This document shows, piece by piece, positions 1 through 7,002 of a DNA stretch of 40,853 nucleotides. Position 1 is the first letter of the stretch. Each line of letters begins with the position of its first letter. The notes beneath the pieces are model-generated. The model was not told where the DNA came from and searched no databases. It worked only from the letters and a program-made list of their open reading frames with translations. The DNA comes from DASQFQ01 sp038327685. GTDB taxonomy: Bacteria; Actinomycetota; Thermoleophilia; Solirubrobacterales; Solirubrobacteraceae. The DNA is taken from NCBI GenBank assembly GCA_038327685.1, contig JBBQLH010000031.1:1-40853 (forward strand). Reading direction: 5' to 3'. The position numbers were made by a program, and so were the translations under genes.

Positions 1-636
1 CGGCGCGACCTCGATCACCGAGCGCTCGAGGTGCGCGGCGACGCGCTCGGCGTCGAGCATGTCGTGCAGCGCGTCGAACAGCGGGCGCAGGTAGGGGTCG
101 ACCTTCGCCATCAGGTCGCCGGGCAGGAAGCCGAGGCGCTCCCCGGCCTCGACCGCGGGGCGCGTGAGGATGATGCGGTTGACCTCGCGGCGCGAGAGCG
201 CCGCGACCGCCATCGCGATCGCCAGGAACGTCTTGCCGGTGCCGGCGGGGCCGACGCCGAAGGTGATCGTCGAGCGGCGGATCGCGTCGACGTAGCGCTT
301 CTGATTGACCGACTTCGGCGCGACCTTGAGGTTGCGGTGGCGCCAGACGACGTCCTCGAGCACCTGCGCCGGCGACTCGCGCTCGTCGAGCACGCGGGTC
401 ACCGACTCGATCGTGGCCGGGCCGAGCTCGTGCCCGCGCGCCACCAGCGAGGATAGCTCGCGCACCACGGTGGCGGCGGCCTGCACCGCGTCGGCGTCGC
501 CGTCGAGGGTCACGACGTTCCCGCGGAGGAAGATCGCGCAGTCGAGGTGCTCCTCGAGCGTGCGCAGGATCTGGTCCTGCGCGCCCGCCAGCTCGGCCGC
601 GACTTCGTTGGAGAGCTCCAGTTGGCGTCGGGCCAT
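1..636 (-). CDS. phoH: PhoH-family ATPase (partial, 3' end off the window)
   Basis: This is the N-terminal 212 codons of a PhoH-like protein; the gene runs off the left edge, so it has no stop in the window. The reading frame carries a Walker A motif GPAGTGKT followed by FLAIAMAVAAL, and the conserved segments RIILTRPAVEAGE and GFLPGD, which are typical of PhoH/YbeZ. PhoH proteins are cytoplasmic P-loop ATPases thought to act in RNA metabolism; the exact role is not settled. The ATG (634-636) overlaps the TGA of the upstream yqeY-like gene in a TGATG arrangement, so translation is probably coupled. In many bacteria phoH is followed by ybeY, which would lie beyond the edge. Assignment is secure, the symbol a little less so. 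Confidence 0.93.
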   Translation of the reverse strand, partial: MARRQLELSNEVAAELAGAQDQILRTLEEHLDCAIFLRGNVVTLDGDADAVQAAATVVRELSSLVARGHELGPATIESVTRVLDERESPAQVLEDVVWRHRNLKVAPKSVNQKRYVDAIRRSTITFGVGPAGTGKTFLAIAMAVAALSRREVNRIILTRPAVEAGERLGFLPGDLMAKVDPYLRPLFDALHDMLDAERVAAHLERSVIEVAP

Positions 637-1076
637 CAGGCCTGCAGGGCCTCCTTGACCTTCCCGGAGACGCGCTTGCCGTCCGCGCGCCCGCCGGCGG
701 CCGCCATCACGTGCTTGATCGCTCGGCCCATGTCGCGCGGCCCCTCGGCGCCCGTCTCGGCGACGGCGGTCGCCACGAGCGTGTCGAGCTCGGGGTCGGA
801 CAGCTCGGCGGGCAGGTACGTCTCGATCTGCGCCGCCTCCTGGGCCTCGGTCTCGGCGAGGTCGTCGCGGCCGTTCTCGCGGTAGACGCTCTCGGACTCG
901 CGGCGGCGCTTGCGCTCGCGGCGCAGGACCGCGACCTCGTCGCCGGCGCCCTCCTTCGCGTCCTTCTGGAGCTCGGAGAGCACCAGCCGGAGCGCCGCTG
1001 CCCGGTCGCGATTCCCGGCCTTCATGGCCGAGTTCACGTCCGCCCTGATCCGTTCGGCGATCTGCACCTCGGACAA
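636..1076 (-). CDS. GatB/YqeY domain-containing protein
   Basis: A 146-aa protein of the YqeY family, which resembles the tail domain of GatB (the tRNA-dependent amidotransferase subunit). Visible family features are an N-terminal IAERIRADVNSAMKAG segment, ALRLVLSELQKDAKEG, the basic stretch RRERKRRRES, ETYLPAELSDPEL, and a C-terminal GRADGKRVSGKVKEAL. Its biochemical role is not established; a link to tRNA binding is inferred from the domain. I chose a TTG start at 1074-1076 because it matches the usual family N-terminus and lies just downstream of a strong terminator; the longer open frame reads through that terminator and is not real. The next start candidate is the GTG at codon 4. Its stop overlaps the phoH start by one base, so the two genes form a small operon. 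Confidence 0.9.
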   Translation of the reverse strand: MSEVQIAERIRADVNSAMKAGNRDRAAALRLVLSELQKDAKEGAGDEVAVLRRERKRRRESESVYRENGRDDLAETEAQEAAQIETYLPAELSDPELDTLVATAVAETGAEGPRDMGRAIKHVMAAAGGRADGKRVSGKVKEALQA

Positions 1077-1113
1077 GGATACGACCGTGGGTGGGCGGGA
1101 CCGGATACAAGAA

Positions 1114-1147
1114 GCGCCCCGGAACCTGGGCGCAGGTTCCGGGGCGC
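1114..1147 (-). terminator. Intrinsic terminator downstream of the Flp pilin gene
   Basis: A perfect 15-bp inverted repeat (1114-1128 and 1133-1147) with a 4-nt loop (GGCG). On the minus strand it lies 46 nt past the pilin stop and is followed by TTCTTGTATCC. It separates the pilin transcript from the yqeY-phoH operon and also shows that the long open frame through this region is spurious. Confidence 0.85.
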
Positions 1148-1192
1148 GGTGTGCGGGACGGGGGTCCCGCAGCTCTCGGGCTCGGTTGCCCG

Positions 1193-1441
1193 CTATCGGA
1201 CTTCCTTGCCGCCGGAGATCTTGTCGACCATGTCGTTGGCGGCCTTGGCGATCTTGCCGTCGACGTCGGCGGCGATCAGCGCGCCGATGATGACCGCGAC
1301 GACGAGCAGGATGCCCATGTACTCGGCCGCGGTCTGGCCGCGCTCCTGCTCGACACGGTTGCGAAGAGCCACGCCGGCGCCGTGCAGCTGGATGCAAAGC
1401 TCGCGGTAGGTGTCCTGGATGGTGGTGGTGATGTCCGACAT
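1193..1441 (-). CDS. flp: Flp/TadE-type major pilin (class IVb prepilin)
   Basis: An 82-aa prepilin of the Flp type, the structural subunit of Tad pili. The processing site reads ERG-QTAAEY: Gly at position 35 is followed by four residues and then Glu-Tyr, the Flp signature recognised by the TadV/CpaA prepilin peptidase. A hydrophobic helix follows (MGILLVVAVIIGALIAA). The leader of about 35 residues is long for this family and contains a Cys and several charged residues. The gene lies downstream of the Tad assembly operon but is insulated by terminators on both sides, so it can be expressed at its own, probably higher, level. The ATG is preceded by a G-rich CAGGGGG element that may serve as ribosome binding site. 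No prepilin peptidase gene is in the window. Confidence 0.93.
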   Translation of the reverse strand: MSDITTTIQDTYRELCIQLHGAGVALRNRVEQERGQTAAEYMGILLVVAVIIGALIAADVDGKIAKAANDMVDKISGGKEVR

Positions 1442-1471
1442 GTGAGCCCCCTGGCTGGAAGGTGGAAGACC

Positions 1472-1490
1472 GAATGACTGCGGTCAGTAT
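1472..1490 (-). promoter_or_regulatory. Imperfect inverted repeat in the pilin gene leader
   Basis: On the plus strand AATGACTG is followed by CGGT and CAGTATT, an inverted repeat with one unpaired base. It sits about 30-50 nt upstream of the pilin ATG, where a promoter or regulator site is expected because the preceding gene ends in a terminator. On the minus strand AATACT could be a -10 hexamer. Weak evidence. Confidence 0.3.
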
Positions 1491-1543
1491 TCCCTCGGCC
1501 ACTCGGCTCTACGAGAGGCCGGGGGCTCAACCTGAGGGGGGCC

Positions 1544-1571
1544 GGGGGTCCCAAATCCACGTGGGACCCCC
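1544..1571 (-). terminator. Terminator at the end of the Tad operon
   Basis: A perfect 10-bp inverted repeat (1544-1553 and 1562-1571) with an 8-nt loop begins 8 nt after the response-regulator stop on the minus strand. There is no U-tract, as is common in high-GC genomes. It would end the long Tad transcript before the pilin gene. Confidence 0.7.
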
Positions 1572-1579
1572 TGGGCCTT

Positions 1580-2221
1580 CTAGCTGTCGCGGACCCCGAG
1601 CCAGAGGGCGATCGCCTCGGAGCGCGAGTGCACCCCGATCTTCTCGTAGATGCGGCTGAGGTGGTTCTTCACCGTCTTGTTGGTGATGAACAGCTGCTCG
1701 GCGATCTCGCGGTTGGTGTTGCCGCGGGCGAGCAGGTTGAGCACCTCGCGCTCGCGGGCGGTCAGCGAGCCGAGGCCCAGCTCGTCCTCGTCGTTGGCGG
1801 TGCCGGGTGAGCGCCGCAGCACGTCGAAGACCGCGGGGGTGACGGCGGGCGAGAGGACCATCTCGCCGCGCGCGACGGCCTTGATGCGGCCCTCGAGCTC
1901 GCCGGGCTCGAAGCGCCCGTGCACGAGGTAGCCGGCGGCGCCGTTGCGGATCGCGCCCGTGACGAGGTGCTCGTCCTCGGAGTAGGAGAGCATCAGCACC
2001 TTCGAGCGCTGGGCCAGCGGGCCGGCGGCGGCGACACCGTCCATGACCGGCATCCGCACGTCGAGGCAGACGACGTCGGGGCGCAGCTCCTCGGCGAGCG
2101 CGATCGCCTCGCGGCCGTCGGCCGCCTCGCCCACGACCTCGAGGCCGTCGGCCTCCGCCAGCAGGCTGGCGATGCCGCGACGCACGATCGCGTTGTCGTC
2201 GACGAGCAGGATGCGGATCAT
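1580..2221 (-). CDS. NarL/LuxR-family response regulator
   Basis: A 213-aa response regulator. Residues 1-120 form a receiver domain with the acidic pair Asp8-Asp9 and a phospho-acceptor Asp54 in VVCLDVRMPVMDG. Residues about 148-213 form a LuxR-type helix-turn-helix (LTAREREVLNLLARGNTN ... IAEQLFITNKTVKNHLSRIYEKIGV). The start is placed at the ATG at 2219-2221, which overlaps the kinase stop as ATGA, so the pair is translationally coupled; an alternative ATG lies two codons upstream. One oddity is that the conserved switch lysine, normally in GYLLK, appears as His in GYLVHG, which may change phosphorylation behaviour. Position at the end of the Tad operon suggests that it controls pilus or adhesion genes; this is inference. 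Confidence 0.92.
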   Translation of the reverse strand: MIRILLVDDNAIVRRGIASLLAEADGLEVVGEAADGREAIALAEELRPDVVCLDVRMPVMDGVAAAGPLAQRSKVLMLSYSEDEHLVTGAIRNGAAGYLVHGRFEPGELEGRIKAVARGEMVLSPAVTPAVFDVLRRSPGTANDEDELGLGSLTAREREVLNLLARGNTNREIAEQLFITNKTVKNHLSRIYEKIGVHSRSEAIALWLGVRDS

Positions 2222-3456
2222 CGCCATGTGTAGCCGGGGACGGAGCGGGACGGCAGCGTATCCACCGCAGCGGCGGGCGGCGGAGGTTGCGGTGCGGCAG
2301 CCGCCGGCGCCTCGGCCGGCATCCAGACGGAGAGGACGCAGCCGTCGCCGGGCGCCGACTCGACGCTCAGCTCGCCGCCCGCGAGCTGCGCCCGCTCGCG
2401 CATCCCGGTGACGCCGAAGTGGCGCCCGCGCGTGAGCTCCTCGAGCTCGTCGGGCACCTCGAAGCCGGCGCCGTCGTCGGCGACGGTCAGCACGGCCCGG
2501 CCGCCGAGCCGGCGCAGGCGCACGGTGACCATGCTCGCGCCGGCGTGGCGCTCGATGTTGCGCAGCGCCTCGCGCAGGATCCACTCGAGCTCGCGCTCGG
2601 CCACGGGGTGGAGCTCGCCCACCTCCTCGACGGCCGTCGCCACCCGGACGCCGGCCGCCGCGCCCCAGGCCCTCGCCTCAGCCTCCAGGGCAGCCGTCAG
2701 CGGGAGCTGCTCGCCCGCGTCGGCTCGCAGCCCGACGATGATCTCGCGCGCCTCGCGGGTGGCCTGGCGGGCGTCCTCGGCCAGCTTGCGCGCCTCGACC
2801 GCCGCCGTCACGGGGTCGCGCTCGATGTGGCGTGCGAGCGCGAGCGCCGCGAAGCCCATGCCCGAGACGGTCTTGGCCAGCGAGTCGTGCATGTCGCGCG
2901 CCAGGCGCGCGCGCTCGGACTGCGAGGCGAGCTCGGACTCGGTGGCGGCCTGGCGGTCGAGCAGGCCTCGCAGCCCTGCCCCCGCGGCTCCGATGAGCGG
3001 ATACAGCGCGGGCAGGACGAAGCTCGCCGCCCCGTCGTCGCGCACGGACACCACCCACACGTAGACGCCGATCAGCATCACCGAGAACAGCCCCGCCCCG
3101 GGCCAGCCGTAGACGATGCCGCCGAGCAGCGCGCTGCCGAGCGTGTAGTAGAAGAACGGGCTGTTGACGCCGGTCAGCAGCAGGATCAGCGTCGCCAGCA
3201 CGAGCTCGCCCGCGAGGTAGCCCGGGTGGCGGACGAGCGCCGGGCCGACGCGGTCCCAGTAGCGCAGCGGGATCGCGGACGTCACCGCCGCGACGAGGAT
3301 CGCGGCCGCCGGGAGCGTGCGGTCGCCGTGCTCGTCCCACAGCGCGACCACCGTGATCAGGAGGATGCCCGTGCGGAAGGTGAGGATGCCCTTGCAGGCC
3401 GACTCCAGCCAACCGCCGGCGCCGCCCTCGCCGCGCTCGAGGATCCGCTCAGCCAC
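2218..3456 (-). CDS. Sensor histidine kinase, HisKA_3 (NarX/DesK-like) type
   Basis: A 412-aa membrane histidine kinase. Residues about 25-165 hold several hydrophobic segments forming a membrane sensor without an obvious extracellular domain. The dimerisation and phospho-acceptor helix is ERARLARDMHDSLAKT, with His190 the phosphorylated residue. The ATPase part has an N box (REALRNIERHA, Asn300), a G1 box VADDGAGF (about 326-332) and a G2-like GVTGMRERA. The last 40 residues are Pro/Ala-rich. Its start overlaps the tadC stop by 8 bases and its end overlaps the regulator start, so sensor and regulator are produced with the pilus machinery. The signal is unknown; sensing of membrane or pilus state is a guess. 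Confidence 0.92.
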   Translation of the reverse strand: MAERILERGEGGAGGWLESACKGILTFRTGILLITVVALWDEHGDRTLPAAAILVAAVTSAIPLRYWDRVGPALVRHPGYLAGELVLATLILLLTGVNSPFFYYTLGSALLGGIVYGWPGAGLFSVMLIGVYVWVVSVRDDGAASFVLPALYPLIGAAGAGLRGLLDRQAATESELASQSERARLARDMHDSLAKTVSGMGFAALALARHIERDPVTAAVEARKLAEDARQATREAREIIVGLRADAGEQLPLTAALEAEARAWGAAAGVRVATAVEEVGELHPVAERELEWILREALRNIERHAGASMVTVRLRRLGGRAVLTVADDGAGFEVPDELEELTRGRHFGVTGMRERAQLAGGELSVESAPGDGCVLSVWMPAEAPAAAAPQPPPPAAAVDTLPSRSVPGYTWR

Positions 3457-4348
3457 CGCCGAGCACCCCGGAGTCGAGGATGTTGGTGCCGAGGATCATG
3501 GACGCGAGGATGAGGATGATCGAGCCGGGCACGATCAGCGTCGTGACGATCAGCGAGATCCGCGGCGCGGCGCGCGCGGCGCGGCGGCGGGCGTTCTGGG
3601 CGGCCGAGCGGCGCATGTCGAGCGCGATGTCGTTGAGCGCCTCCGACAGCGGCACGCCGAGCTCCTCCGCCTGCAGCTGGGCGCCGATGAAGGTGGAGAG
3701 CGACTCCGACTCGTTGCGCTCGCGCAGCGCCAGGAAGGCGTCGCGCCGCGAGGCGCCGAGGTCCATCTGGCGCAGCGCGGTGAGGATCTCCTCGCCCGCC
3801 GGCCCGCCGAGCGACTCGGCCACCCGCTGCAGCGCCGAGCGGTAGCCGAGCCCGGCGCGCACGGTGACGGCGAGGATGTCGAGGAAGTCCGGGAGGTCGC
3901 GCTCGATGCGCTCCTGGCGCAGCCGGCTGGCGCGCGAGAGCAGGATGTCGGGGGCGAACCAGCCCGTCCCGGCGGCGACGATCGCCAGCAGCCACGAGCC
4001 CCCGATCAGCGCGAGGAAGAGGAAGAAGCCGCCCGCGACCACGCACAGCGCGCCCTTGAGCCCGACGAAGCGCTGCACGCTCATCCCGCCGGGGCGCCCC
4101 GCGAGGTCGAGCCGGCGCGCGATCGCCTCGCGGCGGCTGAGGCGGATCCCCGGCGCCAGCCGCGGCCCCAGCCGCGCCGCCAGGCGCTCGATCAGCCGCC
4201 GCAGCAGCGAGCGCCGGGCCTCGACGTCCTGCACGCCGGTGCGCGCGGCGAGCCGGTCGACCGGGCCGCGGTCGAGCAGCAGCGGCACGGCCATCAGCGC
4301 GACCGACACGCACGCGGCGGCGAGCGCGCCCGCGAGCAGCGGCGTCAT
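3449..4348 (-). CDS. tadC: TadC-like inner-membrane platform protein (type II secretion F domain)
   Basis: A 299-aa integral membrane protein with a T2SSF (GspF) domain. It has an N-terminal membrane segment, two more around residues 95-135, a cytoplasmic helical domain with the family pattern DLPDFLDILAVTVRAGLG and GVPLSEALNDIALDMR, and a C-terminal membrane segment. TadB and TadC form the platform on which the TadA ATPase acts to extrude the pilus. The start was set at the ATG (4346-4348), which overlaps the tadB TGA as ATGA, instead of the longer frame. The end overlaps the kinase gene. TadB versus TadC identity comes from gene order. Confidence 0.9.
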   Translation of the reverse strand: MTPLLAGALAAACVSVALMAVPLLLDRGPVDRLAARTGVQDVEARRSLLRRLIERLAARLGPRLAPGIRLSRREAIARRLDLAGRPGGMSVQRFVGLKGALCVVAGGFFLFLALIGGSWLLAIVAAGTGWFAPDILLSRASRLRQERIERDLPDFLDILAVTVRAGLGYRSALQRVAESLGGPAGEEILTALRQMDLGASRRDAFLALRERNESESLSTFIGAQLQAEELGVPLSEALNDIALDMRRSAAQNARRRAARAAPRISLIVTTLIVPGSIILILASMILGTNILDSGVLGGG

Positions 4349-5277
4349 ACGTCGACCTTCGTCGTCGCGCGGATGAGCACGAACGCGACCGCCCACAGGC
4401 TGCCGGCGACGCCGAGCGCCAGCAGGCCGGGGAGCGAGGACGTCATCTCGCGCATCACGCCCGGGGTGAAGATGTTCATCAGCACGATCGTGGCGATGCC
4501 GATGCCGGCGACGATGTAGGAGGTGAAGACGGAGCCCGACAGCACCGTGCGGATCTCGCGGATCAGGTCCTTGCGCGCCTCGAGCGTCCCGCCGAGCTCC
4601 TGCAGCGCGCGCACGGTGTCACCGCCGGCCCGCTGCTGGATGATGATCGTGGTCATCAGCACCGCCACCTCGCGCGACGGCAGGCGCTGCTGGAGGCGCT
4701 CGAGCGCGCGGTCGAGCGGCTGTCCGAGGCGCATCTCCTGGACCACGGCGGCCATCTCGGCGGCGGCCGGGTCGTCGAGCTCGCGCGCCGCCATCTGCAC
4801 CGCGCCGGCGATCGAGAGCCCCGCCTGCGTGCCGTTGGAGAGCATCCGGGCGAGGTCGGGCAGCTGGTCCATGAACGCGTCGCGGCGCTTCGCGCGCTGG
4901 CGCTCGACCCAGAAACGCAGACCGCCTACGACGAAGGCGTAGCCGAGGATGAACGCCACGATCGGCGGCGTCAGCAGCGTCAGCAGCACGCTCAGGACGA
5001 ATCCGCCCACGAGCACGATCGCGACGAAGTCGACCGGGCTCAGGCGGCCGCCAGAGGAGCTCAGCCACTGCGCGAGCCGCTGCCCGCTCGCGGTGGCGCG
5101 CAGGCGCTGGTCGACGCGCACGAGCAACGCCCGCAGGGCGCTCGAGCCGCCTTCGGCGCGGCCGCGGGCGGCGAGCGCCGCGCGGCGGTTGGAGCCGCTC
5201 ACGAACAGCGCGCCGCCGAGCAGGCCGAGCACGCTGACGCCCAGCAACCCGACAAGGGCGAGGGCGTCCTTGTGCAT
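4345..5277 (-). CDS. tadB: TadB-like inner-membrane platform protein (type II secretion F domain)
   Basis: A 310-aa T2SSF-domain protein. An N-terminal membrane helix (about 5-27) is followed by a basic cytoplasmic region, two membrane helices (about 83-122), the F-domain core (DQLPDLARMLSNGTQAGLS, LGQPLDRALERLQQRLPS, TIIIQQRAGGDTVRALQEL) and two C-terminal membrane segments. It partners TadC under the TadA motor. It begins 34 nt after tadA, the largest gap in the operon, with a GGAGGAACC ribosome binding site on the minus strand just before the ATG. Confidence 0.92.
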   Translation of the reverse strand: MHKDALALVGLLGVSVLGLLGGALFVSGSNRRAALAARGRAEGGSSALRALLVRVDQRLRATASGQRLAQWLSSSGGRLSPVDFVAIVLVGGFVLSVLLTLLTPPIVAFILGYAFVVGGLRFWVERQRAKRRDAFMDQLPDLARMLSNGTQAGLSIAGAVQMAARELDDPAAAEMAAVVQEMRLGQPLDRALERLQQRLPSREVAVLMTTIIIQQRAGGDTVRALQELGGTLEARKDLIREIRTVLSGSVFTSYIVAGIGIATIVLMNIFTPGVMREMTSSLPGLLALGVAGSLWAVAFVLIRATTKVDV

Positions 5278-5311
5278 CAGTGGTTCCTCCGGGGGCCCGT
5301 CGGAGCGGCCA

Positions 5312-6655
5312 CTAATTCGCCTCGCGCTCGGGGGTCGCGGACAGCTCGGCCTCGGGGCCGAACTCGTCGGGGACCACCTCGCCCATCAGCATCAGGCGGC
5401 GGGCGACGGCGGGCGGCAGCGGGAAGTGGCGCACGCGCCCGGTGACCTTGCGGTCGGGGCCGACCGGGTCGGCCTCGAAGCGCATGACGGTGCCGAGCCG
5501 GAACGTCTCGCGGCGCGTCGAGGCCACGAGCGCCACCTCGGCGAGCCGGCGCCGGCCGTCGGCGTAGCGGTCGATCTGCACGATCATGTGGATCGCCGAG
5601 TTGATCTGGTCGCGCAGCGCCTCGAAGGGGATGTGCAGCTCGCTCATCGTCGCCAGCGTCTCGAGGCGGTGGATGGCGTCGTCGGGCGAGTTCGCGTGGA
5701 CGGTGACGAGCGAGCCCTCGTGGCCCGTGTTGAGCGCCTGCAGCATGTCGAGCGTCTCCGCGCCGCGGACCTCGCCGACGATGATGCGGTCGGGACGCAT
5801 GCGCAGCGAGTTGCGCACGAGGTCGCGGATCGAGACCGCGCCCTTGCCCTCGACGTTGGCCGGCCGCGCCTCGAGCGTGACGACGTGCGGCTGCTGGAGG
5901 CGCAGCTCCGCGTTGTCCTCGACCGTGATGATGCGCTCGCCGGGCGGGACCGCCGCCGACATCGCGTTGAGCAGCGTCGTCTTGCCCGCGCCGGTGCCGC
6001 CCGAGATGACGACGTTGAGCTTGCCGGTGACGCAGGCGCGCAGCAGCTGCTCGGTGGGCGCGTCGAGCGATCCCATCTCCACCAGCTGCGCCAGCGTGAA
6101 CAGGCGCGGGAAGCGGCGGATGGTCATCGTCGGCCCGCGCAGCGCGAGCGGCGGGATGATCACGTTGACCCGCTCGCCGGTGGGCAGGCGCGCGTCGACC
6201 ATCGGGCTCGACTCGTCGACGCGCCGGTTGACCTGCGAGACGATGCGGTCGATCGTCTGGTAGAGCTGCGCCTCGTCGGTGAAGGTGATGTCCGCGCGCT
6301 CGAGCCGGCCCTCGCGCTCGAGGAAGACCTCGTCGGGGCCGTTGACCATGATCTCGGTCACGGAGGGGTCGGCGAGTAGCGGCTCGAGCACGCCGAGCCC
6401 GATCGCCTCGTCGATCACGCGCCGGATCAGCCGGGTGCGCTCCGCGGTCGAGAGCACCGGTCCCTCGCGCGAGACCATCCGCCCGACCACGCGCTCGAGC
6501 CGCGCGCGGCGCTGCGCGGTGGTCAGCTCGGCGATCTCGGAGAGGTTGACCTCCTCGAGCAGGCGCCGGCGGTAGTAGGAGACGCCGTCCCCGTCGCCGT
6601 CGCTGTGCGGTCGGTGGACGGACTCCTCGCCCGCGATGCGGTCGCGCAGGCCCAT
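5312..6655 (-). CDS. tadA: TadA/CpaF-family pilus assembly ATPase
   Basis: A 447-aa secretion ATPase of the type II/IV superfamily that powers Tad pilus assembly and possibly retraction. The N-terminal part includes LSTAERTRLIRRVIDEAIGL and SVTEIMVNGPDEVFLE, typical of CpaF. The motor part has Walker A SGGTGAGKTTLLNA (about 218-231), the ITVEDNAEL Asp box, the Walker B region MRPDRIIVGEVRGAE and the His box LNTGHEGSLVTVHANSPDD. The start is the ATG at 6653-6655, overlapping the tadE stop as TGATG; a longer open frame upstream is the tadE region read in another frame. Length is normal for the family. Confidence 0.96.
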   Translation of the reverse strand: MGLRDRIAGEESVHRPHSDGDGDGVSYYRRRLLEEVNLSEIAELTTAQRRARLERVVGRMVSREGPVLSTAERTRLIRRVIDEAIGLGVLEPLLADPSVTEIMVNGPDEVFLEREGRLERADITFTDEAQLYQTIDRIVSQVNRRVDESSPMVDARLPTGERVNVIIPPLALRGPTMTIRRFPRLFTLAQLVEMGSLDAPTEQLLRACVTGKLNVVISGGTGAGKTTLLNAMSAAVPPGERIITVEDNAELRLQQPHVVTLEARPANVEGKGAVSIRDLVRNSLRMRPDRIIVGEVRGAETLDMLQALNTGHEGSLVTVHANSPDDAIHRLETLATMSELHIPFEALRDQINSAIHMIVQIDRYADGRRRLAEVALVASTRRETFRLGTVMRFEADPVGPDRKVTGRVRHFPLPPAVARRLMLMGEVVPDEFGPEAELSATPEREAN

Positions 6656-7002
6656 CAGCCTGGGAGCTCCGCGGACTTCTTGGCGATCAGCTTGTCGGTC
6701 GTCATGACGCCGGGCAGCACGATCGGCATGCGCACCCTCACGGTCGCCCGATCGCCGTCGATCTTGATCGACTCGATGCCCTTCTGCAGCGGGCCGGCGA
6801 GCGCGTTGCGCGCCGCCTTCCTCGGGTCCCCGCCGCGCCCCTCGACGCGGCTGGCCGTGCGCGCGGCGTTGGAGACCTGCGTGTAGGTCCACGCGGCGAG
6901 GCAGACCTGCCACACGATCAGCGTGACGAGCAGCAGCCAGATCATCATTCCCATGAGCTCGGCGGAGGCCTGGCCGCGCTCGTCGGCAAGGCGTGCTCTC
7001 AC
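6655..7002 (-). CDS. tadE: TadE-family minor pilin (pseudopilin)
   Basis: A 115-aa TadE-like protein. It starts RARLADERGQASAELMG, where ERG-QASAE is a class IVb-like processing motif, followed by a single hydrophobic helix (MMIWLLLVTLIVWQVCLAAW) and a soluble tail rich in charged residues. TadE proteins are minor pilins built into, or associated with, the Tad pilus. The GTG start at 7000-7002 overlaps the stop of the upstream tadZ-tadE fusion (GTGA). It resembles the C-terminal domain of that upstream protein, which suggests a duplication. Start confidence is good because the processing motif lies close to it. Confidence 0.88.
   Translation of the reverse strand: MRARLADERGQASAELMGMMIWLLLVTLIVWQVCLAAWTYTQVSNAARTASRVEGRGGDPRKAARNALAGPLQKGIESIKIDGDRATVRVRMPIVLPGVMTTDKLIAKKSAELPG

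Noticed and set aside
636..1502. Long minus frame extending the YqeY protein upstream
   Set aside because: It reads through a perfect 15-bp terminator and is antisense or out of frame to the Flp pilin; family homology begins at the TTG.
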